Part shown: one piece after another, positions 32,734-45,265 of the stretch
Layout: each line of letters starts with the position of its first letter
Position numbering within the stretch: the first letter of the stretch is position 1
Source: Alectoria sarmentosa
Taxonomy: Eukaryota > Ascomycota > Lecanoromycetes > Lecanorales > Parmeliaceae
NCBI GenBank assembly: GCA_009733775.1
Contig: WOGZ01000029.1
Location: 142,886-206,885 of the forward strand
Length of the DNA: 64,000 bases
Direction: 5' to 3'
Notes under the pieces: model-generated
What the model saw: the letters and a program-made list of their open reading frames with translations, nothing else
Databases searched by the model: none
Told to the model about the DNA's origin: nothing
Translations under genes and position numbers: made by a program

Positions 32734-35691
32734 TTAAGCGTACACAACGAGACCAACAGCTGCGAGCACCACGGACAGGAAGACACCGCTGTGCGAGGTC
32801 TTGGAGGCCGCACCCTTGAAGGTTGCCGCAGTGGGTGATGGTGTGGAGGAGGCGAGCACCGAGACGCTACCAGACGCACCAGCAACACCGGCCACACCGG
32901 GAAGGGGGGAAGCAGCAGGAGCGGCAGGAGCGGCAGTCACACCAGCCTCGTTGGCTGCTGGGGTACCGGCTGCAAGACCAACGCTGGTGCCAGATGTTGC
33001 GAAGTGCATTTGGGGCACGGCGAGCTGGGTTGAGAGCAGTGAGGTTGTTGTGCAGCCGGGAGCCATAACGCCGGTGGCGGGGACCTGTAGCTGGCCATCG
33101 GTGATCTGGTCGACGAGGCCTGCGGCGACAGAGCAGGGGACAGTGACGGTGACGGAGACCGGGATGGTGGTTGATGGGACGCTGTTGGATGGCGCGTGGG
33201 TTGGTGCAGGACTACCTGGGACCGGTGCAGTGGTTGTGGTCGTCTGGCCAGCCTCGACTGGGGAAGCTGGGGCCGGGGTCACAGTTCCGGCTGGGGTCAC
33301 AGTTCCGGCTGGAGGGACAACGACGGCCGGGCTGCTTCCCGCTGGAGGTGCAGCTGGAGCTGGGCTGCTTCCGATAGGTGTTGAAACAGGAGTGGGGATG
33401 AGCTCCACAGATTTGGTGATGATGGCAGGGTGCTGGGGAACGTATTTGGCGCAAAGACCCTGGTAGCTCGCCATGGCCTGGGCCTGGAGCGCCACATCTT
33501 GTTCGTAATTGGTGATGCATTCGTACACTTTGGTGGTAACTTCGTCCTGTTTGCAGTAGCAGTCGTAGTCCGTGTTGCTTCCGCACCCCTTGAGGTCGTA
33601 GTAAGCTGAGATACAACCTTTGAAGGCGGGTGGCGTAGATGGCTGCGCGGGTGGTACCACAAGGGTGGAAGAAGACAATGGTGATTCGCCTGGCACCACT
33701 GAGATTGGCGAAGAGGGTGGAGGAGACACGGTCGTCGTAGTGATCGTGGAGGTCGAAGTGCTGATCACTGTTGAGACAGTGCTGGTAGTAATCACTGTTG
33801 GCGTCTGGTGAGGAGGGGTAATAGTCTTGGTGACTGGACAGGTGGTCAAAGTGGTCAAAACACTACATCAGAGTTTCGTTAGCTTACGCACTAACACGAC
33901 TTCAAGCAAAAGTGGGCTACTTACATCTCGGTTGTAGTTGTAAGGACCACTGGGGTTGATGTATAAACAACTGGAGGAGACGGTACAGAGCTGGTAGTGC
34001 CAACTTCTTGAGGAGAGCCAGGGGTCGTGGTCGTGAGAGCAGGTGGCGGTGGCGGCGACGGCGGCAAGGCAGGACTTGATGGACCCGGAATTGGTGCGGT
34101 GCTACCCTGTTCAATTAGGGTTGGAGTGGATGCAGATGACGGTGGTACGGCAGGGCTTGATGGACCTGGAACTGGTGCAGTGCTGCCCTGTTCAATCGGG
34201 GTGGGAGAGGAAGTCTTCTCTGCGCAGCGTGTGCAGGTGGTAATTGTGCTGGTGATCAAGCTGGTCTTCACGATGATGGAAGTGCTACCACTGACGACGG
34301 TGGTGGATGTCACTGGACAGCTGGTCACGGTAGTGTAGGTGGTCAAGCTAGTGTACTCGGTTTCGACCGGCACGGAAGTCGTGGAGGTAGCTGATTCAAT
34401 CGGAGATGGCGAGGATGGAGTAACCGACGGGGAGACGACGGGCGAAGTCGTTCCAGACTCAATTGGCGAGGAAGGAGTTGAAGATGGTGAGACGACTGGC
34501 GACGAGGTTGAAGATGGCGAGACGGATGGCGAAGTCGTTCCAGACTCAATCGGCGAAGGAGTAGAAGATGGTGAGACGACTGGAGAGGTCGTTCCAGACT
34601 CAATCGGCGAAGGAGTAGAAGATGGCGAGACGACTGGCGAGGTCGTTCCAGACTTGATTGGCGAAGGAGTAGAAGACGGCGAGACAATTGGCGAAGAAGT
34701 CGAAGAATTCGCCGGGGAGACGACGGGCGAAGAAGTCGAAGATGGTGAGACGACGGGCGAAGTCGTTCCAGACTCAATTGGCGAGGGTGCAGAAGGAGTA
34801 ACAGAGGGCGAAACCTTGGGAGCAGTCGAGAGAGGAGGGCTGGCCGGTTTGGAAGGAACAATTACCGGTGTGCTGACCGGCTTGGAGGGAACAACTACTG
34901 GTGTGCTGCTCGTTGCTGGCGGCTTCGATGCAGGAGGAGTAGAGCAGCTGGACGATGGGGCCGGCACGCAATCAAAGTTCATTCCAACAATGCCGATAGG
35001 GACATTGGGTCCCGAAGGAGAGCTTGGGTGAACGCAGACTTCATGGTAGTCACTTTGACCGCAATTATCGTTGTTGATGGTTGTGATCTCGTTAGCATTG
35101 CACGACTGGTGATATGAGCATGTTTGGTTGCTGTTTTCGTTGTAGTGGGTAATCTGGACAACGGTAGGTTGTTCAACTACGATTTGGTGGGCGGTACATG
35201 AGTACTGCGAGCCAGATCCCTTGTTGACTGTGATGCCGCTGCCTTTTGAGGTGCCACAAGTTTGCTTGATGCATTTTTGGTTCTGATCAGACATTAGTGT
35301 TGCTAGTCACGACACAGTTCAAATTATTGCTTACGGTCGAGCCCGCAGAGCTACCTCCTCCACGCGGGAAAAGGCTTCTCTTGCTTTTGCATGTCATGGT
35401 GCCGTAATTTGCGTTTTGGACACCCATTCCCTGAACGCCGGTACAAGAGCCAGATGTTGGCTGCGAATCTTCGGCGCAACTGATACCACCCTTCTGTTGG
35501 TTGGTGCACTGATTGGTAGATTTTGAGCAAATAGGGTAACCCGGAGCACATTGCCAATCAGAGTCGCTTGCTCCCTGTTGACGATAGCATTAGACATGGC
35601 TCTTCTTCTATGCAGGAGCCCAGACACTTACGGCTGCAGCCTGCTGGACAGCCAGAAGGCCTAGGAGTGCCGAGATTGCTGTGAACCGCAT
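32734..35691 (-). CDS. Large GPI-anchored Ser/Thr/Pro-rich cell-wall protein
   Basis: Exons 35691-35632, 35574-35335, 35282-33925 and 33862-32734 join to 2787 nt, 928 residues. A signal peptide (MRFTAISALLGLLAVQQAAA) leads into a Cys-rich head with two parts: WQCAPGYPICSKSTNQC, then SYHQSCNANEITTINNDNC. Next comes a Pro/Ser/Thr stalk with tandem repeats of about 18 residues (SPIESGTTSPVVSPSS type, about 34390-34800) and TTYTTVTSCPVTSTT motifs typical of fungal adhesins. A second Cys-rich module follows (FKGCISAYYDLKGCGSNTD, DCYCKQDEV, ECITNYEQD; CFEM-like spacing but not a clear CFEM). The C-terminus ends in a hydrophobic GPI signal (GVFLSVVLAAVGLVVYA). It is probably a surface adhesin or wall structural protein. 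Confidence 0.88.
34390..34800 (-). repeat. Coding tandem repeat in the wall protein
   Basis: Six or more imperfect copies of a roughly 54-60 bp unit encoding SP(I/V)ESGTTSPVVSPSS(T/S). Copies differ by whole codons, as expected for slippage or unequal crossing-over. Confidence 0.85.
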
Positions 35692-38600
35692 GTTGGCGGT
35701 ATTAGATGTAATATAAATGTAGGGAGAGGGAGTGTATTAAGGGGTATGCAGTAGACAGTGAATGAAGGAAGGAACAACAGCCGAGGAAGCGAGTGACTCG
35801 ACTGTTGATGCAAGAAAGCAATAGTAGACAAACAAGAGAGGCAGGTTTGAAGATCCAGGAGAGAGGAAAAAAGCCCTTGGGGATGGGCGGCAAGTTGATA
35901 TAAGAGCAACATGAGCATTCTGGCCCCATTCGCGGGTTGGGAGAGGCAGTTGTGTATTGTTACAAACACTCGATTTGTTGGAGGAAGTTTGCACCTCGTT
36001 AGACCAATGAAAGCCTCCTGGTGCCGGACCAAAGGTCTCGGCCAGGGGTGAAAGGTTGGTTCTTTGGAGGGAGAGGTCTGAAAGGGGAGTCAGGGAGAGG
36101 ACAAACGGAGCTTCCCAAGCGGCGTTATGAAACCGGGTGAGGTGAGTAGTCAGGTACGTGCGCGGCTGGGTTTGCCAGTTTGGACGGTGGAGGAAGGCGT
36201 AAATGTGTTAGAAAGAGGTATCGTCGGCGAGACGCTAGACATGAATGCCCCTGTTTCACCTGTGCACTCTTTCTACTTCTCCCTCTTCCTCTTCCTCTTC
36301 CTCTTCCACTTCATTTTCATTTTCTTCTTTCCGTGTACGGGACTGCGGACTGCAGACTGCAGACTGCCGGAGGAGGAGTGACTTGGACATGAGTTCGTGT
36401 GGATAGATAGATAGATAGGTACAAGGTAGTGAGGATGTGAAGGATCTGCTGCAAGCAATACGATGACGACGACGATGATGATGATACGGCCGATGATGAT
36501 AATGTCCGTGATTATTAGTTCGAGCATCAATTTCCCCCTGGACGCTCTGGAGCCTCCAAAACTTAAAGTATCTTAGCCACGCGCCTGCATTCGCCTAAAA
36601 ATATATCTCACCCTAAAGTTTCTTAAGGTACCTTTTAGGTACCTAAAGTAAGTCCGTACTTCAAGTTCGTACTTGAAGTTCGTAAGCAAAAGGAGGAGAT
36701 CCGGGGAATGCATTAGTGCCCCACGACCCTCGGACAGCTCTAATTCCTGCCAAGATTCCTCCACAGCCTCTCCACCTGGTCACAAACCCTGTATAACTAC
36801 TACCTACCTACATATGTATAGCCAGGTGCTGTTGTCTTGTTGTGTTATTGTCCTCTGGAATTTGCTCTTGTGGATTGTCATCTTGAATAGATACTGCAAG
36901 TGTCAAGTCATGGATGGTGGTGGTGATACATCTGGTGATCCAGTCCAAACTGTGGCCTGAACTCTGAGACGCCAAGACTGCCCTTAATCCCAACTACCTT
37001 ACCTACCTTACCTACCTTAGTTGCCGCATCCCGATGGTCTGAAACTCAGGAGAGAAAGCGATTCGCTCGCCGCAACCGCAGCCATCCTTGTGCAGCCCTC
37101 CATCACCATTAGGCCAATGGGTCGATGACTTCTTATACTACTGGACTGCATAGTCTTGGAGTGACCGTTGAAGGAAACATGATACATGCCGTCAGCGTGC
37201 CAACAGGCCGGCGCCGCACTTTCCATTGCAAAGAGGCGAGGTGCCAAGACCCTCAAAAGTGTGGAATTACGAGTAAGTTCCAGGTAAAGAGCACCAACTT
37301 TTAGCTTGACTATCCTCCTCACACTACTCATCGTCACAGATCCGTGTCCATTCACGCCTGTCCTGGCCAACATTGAATACAGGCTACCGAGGGAAGTTGG
37401 CTTCTCATGTTGCAAAAAAGAGCTCATAGATTCCAGAGTTCAGAGTGCAGACTACCGCTGATCGAGCTCTCATGTGGACCTGCGGAGATTGATTGCCGAA
37501 CAGCAGCAGCCATCTCTTGCCAGAAAGGACACTGGCCCGTTTTGCTACACCCTCACAGAACCAAATGTAAATGACTTTTAATACTTCTTTCAATGCCCCT
37601 TCCGCATTCACATATCGATCTCACTTTTGCTTCCATAGCCTTTCCATGTAACGGAGCACACCGCCGACGCCGGAAATTAAATGTCAACGCATCCGAAGAG
37701 TGTATGTAGGAGCGAATAAGTACACAAATAAGCCTCGGAAAAGAGAGCATGTTTCTTGAGAGACGCTGACTGCAGATGTCCAAATGACGCGGAGTGTACT
37801 CTAATTGCACTTCTTGACGACGGTAATATTCGAGCAGTGAAAAAATGCCAAAGAAAGTTGTGCAATCAAATAACCGCAAAATAACCCAAAATCTGACATG
37901 CAGAAGTTCCAAAATCCCTCACGGTTCTGGAGATTTCAGCAGTCGGATCCGTTTTCTGCATAATTGGTTCTCTTTCTGCAGGACTGCTTTGAGATGGAGA
38001 GAACTTCACATGTACTGAAGATACTTGTTAATGGGTTTTGGGATCTTTCACGCAAAAAAATATATTCTCGACCGCAAGATTGCGGAGTATTTACTTGCGT
38101 GGAAAAGGACTTTGTAAGGTGACTCCTAATGGGGCTGGTGACTTGGTATAATGGTTGTCCGAGGAAGGGTACAAGTAGCAAAAAGGGATATAGAGTACAA
38201 CACATCTCCCCCGAGCCAAGTTTTTGTCCTCATTCGGATTCCTGACTCGGGCGCTGTCGACACTTTGTGTCCGTGTCCGAGGTCTTTGCCATTGGTGTGG
38301 ATGGAAGCTTTCCTGTAGAGACTCTGACTTTACATTGCCAACCTGCTTGCTTCGGCATCCAAACATACTTGAACTGCTGCATTCGTGACTTTGTCGCAGG
38401 CCTTGAATTCCAGACTTTGGAAGTCTGGCAGGCAGACGTTGGCAATCTTCGTCATATGAACGTCAGAAGCATTGGAATATTTTACGGTAAGATACTATTC
38501 CCTTCCCACAGGGCCTGCAGCTGCCAAACCTTTCCTGGGTCTCCAGTCCACATTCAATTGGTACGATCCGTATATCCGTAATGGCGGTCGACCATTTTTG

Positions 38601-39355
38601 GTCAAAGGCCAAGAAGAGAGAAACCCGGACTCATCTCCCATCCTTTTGGTTGCTGGCTGCCGTGGTGGCCTGCTTGAGGCGGGAATTGGATTTAGCGCAT
38701 CTCTTCTTCAAGCACCAAAGCAAATTAGAACTACCCAAGGTAGAGTACTGACTTCGATACTCCCCTCTCGCGTAAACAAAGACAAGACAACACATCAAGA
38801 GAGATCAGCCTTTCTACCAATGGCACAGTCTTTCCTTGTTTGACTGACTACGGTGTCCATCATGTCCTAGTGGCGCTTTGCTTCCAGAGCTATTCCTCAT
38901 CTGCCAAGTAAAGAATGTCAACATCGCCATGACAGGGAACAATAATATGCTGCTGAAAGACTTTGACCAGGAAGTAAGAGTACTTGATAAGCAATTGCCT
39001 GCAGACATCCTGCGGGGATTTCTTTTCGCAAGTAGATGAAAAAGGCTTGGGCAGCAGCATGACATTCTAGCTCGTCCTACGTATGCTTGCATGATGCAAT
39101 CGTTCCTCATCAATAGCATCCACGTTGCTTGCACTCTGCTTCTTGTGGCCAGCCGCGTGAGCCGGGTCCCTTTGTCCCGTCAAGAACAAGAAGCACAGGC
39201 CTAGCCTCGAGAAAGAATGCAATTCTCCTGACTATGTAGAGGCGCCTTGGTGGATTGGCTAACCCATCTAGCCTGCGATTTCTTCCGCTTCCTTCTCCCT
39301 CTGTCGAGCTTGGCCCTGGTGTGTGTCCATCCATACTGGCTTCCCTCCTCGACCT
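35692..39355. other. Long intergenic region, 3.6 kb
   Basis: Upstream of the wall-protein gene and downstream of the 448-aa protein gene. It contains microsatellites, a palindromic GGTACC-rich patch at about 36625-36680 and (tacc/ttacc)n repeats at about 36999-37018. Frames at 38267-38843 are open but have no signal, domain or convincing splice pattern. I see no supported gene. Confidence 0.5.
36281..36307. repeat. (CTTCCT)n microsatellite
   Basis: Pyrimidine-only hexamers, the complement of the tract at 29750. It is followed by ggactgc/agactgc 7-bp repeats at about 36340-36370. Confidence 0.85.
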
Positions 39356-40851
39356 CTACCTGTCATCAGTCTCTCTGGTACGCGCAGCATGGCTCAACAC
39401 AGCCTTCTCACGCTCCTCTCTCTTTAGCTCTTGAGCTAAGGAACCATCCTTCGTGTATTGGCCCCTTCCCCCTTGCTGCTGCTCCGATGCGCCAGCCTCT
39501 CGCATCCCCGCCTCCACCTGTTCGATGGGTGCACCAGCCAGGGCGGTGGTCGTTCGTGGAGCATTTGAGGACGTGGTGGGAGCGTCATCATCCAGGGCAG
39601 CAATTTCCGCTTCGGTAAGCAGCCGCTCCTTTTCTAGACGAACCTCTTTGCCACGTTTGTGGCAGTACCAGAAGACGAAAAGAAGGACTTTGCATACACG
39701 TTAGCAAACGGAATCCACGCATGGAAAATCAAAGAATCTTGGGACAAACGCGAATGAGATAATTGAAGAGCGTACCGAATAGAGCAAGCGAGTAGAGCAC
39801 GTTCATGCCCAAAAACGCGGGAAATCTGAGCTTTAAAAAGTTCATGATCGCCTTCAGCATGCCAGCCACAGCACCGGGCTTCGTGACCAGGTCTTTCAGA
39901 CTCGGTACCCTGACCTTCAATCCTGCCTTCGACGCACCACTAGCAGCCATGTTCGCATACTTGGAACTCAGGCCATGCTTTTCAGCAGCGGCCGCAAGCA
40001 TCTCTGGCCCAATCGATTTGGTCATCTTTGACGGGAGTTGTTCGACAAGTTTCTGAAGCCATGGTGGAAGATGGGTGTACGTGCGCTGGATCTGGTCTTC
40101 GGAATTCGTGAGAAGGGATTCGAGGTCACCATAGGCAGTAGGTACGCCATTTGTAAGGTCTTTAAGGACGAGGGTGAACCTGAAGAACGGTCATGATTCT
40201 GATACAAGGTACCGGGTGGGAAGTGAATGGAGGTACAGACTTGCGGAGGAGCTCTTGAGATTCTTTCGAAAGAGAGAACACGCGGTTGTTGACTGCTGCC
40301 AGATTTAATTGCTCTAGGACGGAGGTCATTTCCTCTTCTTCTTTCCTCGCTTCAGGATCAGAGACGGTGTGATCCTCATTGGGCTGAGCATCAGCTGCTT
40401 TCAAGCCCTCTGCCGCGCTCATCAGGTCTGTTGCTGTAGCTTCTTTGTTTTTGCGCTTGACATCTCTGCTGTCTCTTCGTAGAAAGCTCCACTTTGATTT
40501 CTTACCCTCCTTTTGCTTTCCTTCCGCATTTCCTTGGTCAATTTCGTCGGGTTCGGCGGTGGTGAGGACGTTATCTGGGGTGTCTGGGACGTCTGGTAGA
40601 GGAATGTTTTGCGATCCGTCAAAGAGCGCGATTTGCGCATTGTTGCCTTGGGTCTCGCCCACTTGGGGAAGATCTTGGGGACGCGCAGGCAAAGGTGGAG
40701 CAGGACGTTCAGGCAACTCTGGTGGTGTACCCTCAGTCTCTATGCGTGCAAGGAATGCTTCGTCCTCTTCATTCAGAACAGGAGTCTCGACTTGTGTCGG
40801 AGGCGCTGGTGACTTGGATCTAGCTCGCTTGGAGCTGAGGTATTGCATCAT
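39356..40851 (-). CDS. Single-TM fungal protein of unknown function
   Basis: Exons 40851-40241, 40179-39776 and 39687-39356 give 1347 nt, 448 residues. The first ~150 residues are acidic and disordered, with Pro-rich patches (PELPERPAPPLPARP) that could bind SH3 domains. A helical middle (TSVLEQLNLAAVNNRVFSLS, PPWLQKLVEQLPSKMTKSIG) is followed by one membrane helix built across the second splice site (LYSLALF/VLLFVFWYC), then HKRGKEVRLEKERLLTEAEI and a polar tail. The basic residues just after the helix suggest a cytosolic C-terminus. I recall similar uncharacterised proteins in other ascomycetes but no function. Confidence 0.8.
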
Positions 40852-41951
40852 CTTGGCGGTAGTTTTAAGGAAAGTTGTTTGTAGTAGGAAGAGTGTGAGA
40901 GACTTAAGTAGGAGGACAATGAAGGCTGCTAAAGATGGTTACGAGCATGGTAAGGGGAAGAGTTTGATCTTGATTGACACTGAGTGGTTTCTGGTTTCTG
41001 GTTTCTGGTTTCTGGAATCTGGAATCTGGAATCTGGAACCTCGAACCCCACTACTCGTCATTGAGCAGGCGACGCGGGCAGGGATCACGTGCCAAAGCCA
41101 AAGTACCTTATGAATTATTGGATCTTGCTTCAACACTTCACTCGTCACCAAAGGTTTTTTTCTTTTTTTCTTCATCTTATTCATGTCATTACATATTTCT
41201 GAGAGCAATAATCTCAATGTCCTTGGCGCAGTCATCGCCATTGCTAAACAATTGACCATTAATTATTATGCTGTTCTTTCCGAGTCCCTTTGGAATGCTA
41301 AATAAAAGATACAATGACACTCCAGGTTTCAGGTCGAATCTTGGCCACGGTCTGCAGCAAGCCGACGAACACGCCCGGCCTTTTTCTTCAACTTGTTTCG
41401 TTGATAATCTGACCGAGTCCAGCAGAAGGCTGGCAAAGTACGAGACCTCCGCGCGCCCACATGCACCTGTACTTGCAGCACGAGTTGTACGAGTAGCCAG
41501 AGCCATACCATTCACGTATTGCTTCTGCAACTCGGGCATTTACATTAATGCATCCATCGACCATTTTTAGAGGTCTCATCTCTGAATCCTATTCATCACC
41601 TAGCTATCAAGGTAGTAATCGCATTCTGTTTGGGAAAATTTTCTCATTTCCCAACTTTCATTAGCTGGCCGTTGGGAGCTCTGTTGCGTACTACAATTGC
41701 AAGCAACATTTTACCCATCTTGTCGTATACCCTCAACTCATCCTAGAGTGTTGTATTGTCCACTGGTCTCCACCTTTGCCCACACAGCTACTTTCTTTTC
41801 TCAATTCATCAACAGAACTTTCACTTCGTTCAAAGACCTGTGCCTGGAAGACATCACCAAATCTCTAGACAGTCTTGATTGGACTTCAGACAGGACAAGC
41901 GATTATCGACGACTGGCGGACAGCCTGAGTGTCATATTCTCGGTCGCGGAG
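40852..41951. other. Intergenic with a 7-bp minisatellite
   Basis: Divergent promoter region between the one-TM protein gene (-) and the hypothetical gene at 41952 (+). It has the minisatellite at 40985-41038 and T-rich runs at about 41154-41170. Confidence 0.5.
40985..41038. repeat. 7-bp minisatellite (ggtttct)n then (ggaatct)n
   Basis: Four copies of ggtttct followed by three of ggaatct. The two units differ by two bases, so a mutated unit appears to have been amplified in turn. Confidence 0.9.
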
Positions 41952-42978
41952 ATGAGAGACACCGCCGCGAAAGGCCTTAGGCCAGAAGTAGGAAAGGACT
42001 CGGAATGTCTTGTAAGACAGATGTTTCTCTTTCTGTCTGGTTTCTTGTCGGCAAATTCTTGCTTCGTGATGCTGACAATCACCCTCCAGGACTCGGGTAC
42101 CATTGCCCGTAGACAAGACTTCCTACCGCTTCTATCCGATGTCCCCCAGCAACGTCAAACAAAGCCTGTCTCCACCGACGAGTCTTCTATTCCACCTGCT
42201 CTAAGGAATCTCAACGAAAAGCGACTTGATCTTCCGAAAGGTGGACATGCAACAGGGCATACCTTCCTTCCCCTGCTTCCCGGTCATGGCATCGATTCTT
42301 CAAAACGAGAAGTCCCTAATCACGGTACAAATACAGGATCTTTCCCTCCGAGATTATCGTCGGCGGGTGCGCTGAACGCCAAGCGGCCTTCGCAAGAGCA
42401 TCGAGAGCATCTCGCGGAAGTCGCTGCGCAGGAGAACCACGTACGCCAGGCTCGATCAGCGCCTGTGAATTGCTACGAATGGCCGCTGATCATCAATGGT
42501 GTCTACTAGGGAGAGGGACCGTTACCACCATGTCAGATTGAAGACAACGCGTCGCCGGCTGAGCCCAGACCATACGCTTGGCCTCATCATTCTTCATCCG
42601 GCGCGTTCCGTAGAGAATGGCGATCGACAGCCTGGCCCAAGTGGAAAAGAAGCAGTGGAGAATGCTGCAAAAAGGGAAGAGAAGGTTGAGGGGTTCAAGT
42701 CAGATGACAAAAGCACTATTGAGTCGAGAGTGACGGATAGCCTCTCCGCCGAACGTCAACGCAGTGAGATGCCTGAAAGTTGGTATACCTGGACTCAGGA
42801 GACACTGGATAAGAAGAGAAAGGCTCTCGAGAAAGTGGCTTGTGAGACGAACTTCGTGCGGGGCAAGATCAGGCTTGAGAGAGTAAGAATGGGGCTTCTG
42901 AAATTGAAGGCGCAAGAGCCGCCTTGGTGCCGTGGCAGTTCTCTAGACCATATTAACGTCGACAACAGGAACAAATAA
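41952..42978 (+). CDS. Hypothetical protein with coiled C-terminus
   Basis: Proposed exons 41952-42011, 42090-42498 and 42569-42978 give 879 nt, 292 residues. The middle is polar and disordered. The last third is charged and helical (QETLDKKRKALEKVACETNF, RGKIRLERVRMGLLKLKAQE), probably a coiled coil. The first intron (78 bp, gtaaga...gctgac...cag) is a stop-free multiple of three, so the frame also reads through it. The second (70 bp) joins two frames that each look coding. No recognised domain. The start could be further upstream, as the frame is open to 41697. Confidence 0.5.
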
Positions 42979-43658
42979 TGGTCTAGATTGCAGCATGAAA
43001 TCAATCCCTTTCTTATCTACTTCTGATTCTTCATGCCTCTGCCATGGACTGGCGCCTTTCGAGTGGATGATTTGCCTGCAAGAACGAGTACCTGAATAAG
43101 ACAGTTCTATCTATCAACAATCGCTCAGGAAATTCAATGACAAAACACCATGACCATATATGGGTAGGGATAGCTCCCTGGACTGGGAATCGCTTACCAC
43201 TGTGCAGGCGTACCAGGTCGGATTGAGCTAGCTGAAGATGGTGGTTCGGATCCGTTCTGAGCCTCATTTTTTTTTTTTTTTTTTTTTGATATGGGCATCC
43301 ATTTTTCGCTTGTGAAGTCAACAGCGGTTTGGGCTTCAAAATACGGTATGATTCACAGACTTCGGCTTCGTGGCAGACGGAAAAGTGATTGGACGACAAG
43401 CCCAGAAGATCCTTGGGTCTGTTTGAAGTTTTGTTTGCTTGCCTTGGTGCTCGCGCTCAAATTCATGGCGGGGCACTGAGAGATTTGGTATCTCGGCTAA
43501 CAATATGCCCAAAGTGAATGCTATCGTTTTTCCCGAACAACTCGGAATTCGTATATATACAGTCGTACACTAAATACACACGTTCACGGCGATACTTGAG
43601 GTACCTTGGGAGACCTGAGAAGCTCGCAGCCAATTTCGCGCGTTTCATGGCCAGATCC
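42979..43658. other. Intergenic, convergent, with poly-T run
   Basis: 3' flanks of the hypothetical gene (+) and BCS1 (-). A 21-T run lies at 43267-43287. No gene seen. Confidence 0.5.
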
Positions 43659-45265
43659 TCATCTGCGAGAGACACAGAGTGATCCAGGTTCACTGGCCGA
43701 AACATCGCCACCCTCCTGGCCTTCAGGGATTAAGCCTGGCACCATTGCTATAGCCCCCTCCATGTCACTTTTGTTGTACAAGAATAGCCCCTGCACAGCT
43801 GCTGCGCTTGTGCTTCTCGCAGGGAGTGCTTTCTCCTCATTGTCGGGATTGATCAATCCAAGCTGCTCCAAACGCTCCAGGAATCGAGCCTTGAAGATGC
43901 CTTGCTCATCAAATTCACCATAAAAGCGGTCCCACATGTTAGCCATTTGCCATTTTGTAGCTTCGCCAAGTCTGACTGCCATATCAACCCTCCCTGGTCG
44001 TACAAGAGCACTGTCAAGCCGGTCCACATAGTTCGTGGTCAAAAACACAATCCGCTCCTCAGAACTCGCCACACCGTCCAATGCGTTGAGCAGGCCGGAA
44101 AATGTGACATTCGCGCCACGATAGCCATCATCATCGGTCTGGGTCCTTCGAGTACCAAATGCTGCATCAGCATCTTCGAGCAGCACTAGTGTTCTTCGGG
44201 GTATGATCGTAAGGAGGTGGTTTAGTCGGTCATCCGTCAAGCCTCGCTCGCTTAGGTTCAGCATGGCAATGTTGTAGTCTAATTCTCCAGCTAAAGCCCG
44301 GATAAATGAGCTCTTTCCACTGCCTGGTGGTCCATGTAGCAGGTACCCTCTTCGATACGGTACGCCTCGATCGTAGTACCATCTTGCACTGCCCAAAAAG
44401 CCTTTCACATCGGAAAGAATGCGCTCTTTTATCCCCTTGTCCAGAATGACAGACTCAAGGGGTCTCTTCTGGCGAGGCTCACCAAACTTCTCCCAAGATG
44501 TAGCCCTGGCCTGATAGACGATCGTCTTGCCTTCGGAAAATTGCAGCGCCAGTTGATGTGCTTCCGAAAAGATACCCTCAAATATATTGCGCTGTGAGTA
44601 GAGTGTCGTGAGCGTGATTGTCTCCCACGGGATACCTGTGTTGTGGTTCATGGATCTCGTTTCACGCACGCGATTGACCATAAGAAACGCATTTCGATAT
44701 CGAATGATATGCTTTCCAGGGCCCGGAATGAGCGTAAACTCGGTCTGGACCGATCCATTGGGACGCTCGACCTTCTCGGTTTCTATAGCAAGGTGATGGA
44801 TTCTGGGGGTGAAGCGGCGCATCAGAGACTCTGTGAGCCTGGCTTTGCCCAATTTTTCATTGCTGAGAATGGCAGGCCGAGACGAGGATGGCAGCTGACT
44901 GCGTTGATGAACGGTCATCCAGTATAGGAACCAAGGATAGGATTCATCTTTGACATTGATCTCCACGTCGACGAGTAGACGTCTCTTGACAAGACTTGCA
45001 CCATGGCGAACACCTTTCTGGCCAAGTGCAAGAACGGCACCAAATCCAGCAAGACCGAGTCCCTGCAAAGTTTGTCAGCGCTTTGGGAACCCCATCTTCG
45101 TAGTTCTGGCATACTCACAGCAGTGAAGAAAGGGTTGTCCGGAATCTGTGCGAGGAAACCGCCATCATTGCTTTTTCCAGGAACAGGAGAAGGATCAAGG
45201 GCGCTTCGAAGCCCATACTGATGGATCACATCTGATGCAGGCACTGGAACGGCATCGTTCGCCAT
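43659..45265 (-). CDS. BCS1: Mitochondrial AAA ATPase BCS1
   Basis: An inner-membrane AAA protein that translocates the Rieske iron-sulfur protein during complex III assembly. Exons 45265-45119 and 45062-43659 (56-bp intron) give 1551 nt, 516 residues. The N-terminus has a short tail (GFLAQIPDNPFFTA) and one membrane helix (GLGLAGFGAVLALGQKG) with a basic follow-up (RHGASLVKRRL), the internal targeting type of Bcs1. The BCS1_N domain follows (ESYPWFLYWMTVH, TEFTLIPGPGKHIIRYRNAF). The AAA module has Walker A GPPGSGKSSFIRALAG (about residue 290), Walker B RTLVLLEDADAAF, sensor 1 VFLTTNYVDRLDSAL and the arginine finger in RPGRVD. The C-terminus is slightly extended with Gln/Gly/Ser. Confidence 0.95.

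Noticed and set aside
32801..33466. 221-codon open frame on the plus strand
   Set aside because: Antisense to the Pro/Thr/Ala-rich end of the wall protein; low complexity only.
34339..35031. 230-codon open frame on the plus strand with EDGETTGEV repeats
   Set aside because: It is antisense to the tandem repeats of the wall-protein gene. Repeats keep the opposite frame open by chance, and it has no signal or domain.
38267..38843. Overlapping plus-strand frames that might be a small gene
   Set aside because: No splice pattern joins them convincingly and no conserved motif is visible.
40445..41113. 222-codon open frame on the plus strand
   Set aside because: Overlaps the first exon of the one-TM protein in antisense and runs into a minisatellite; no similarity to any family.
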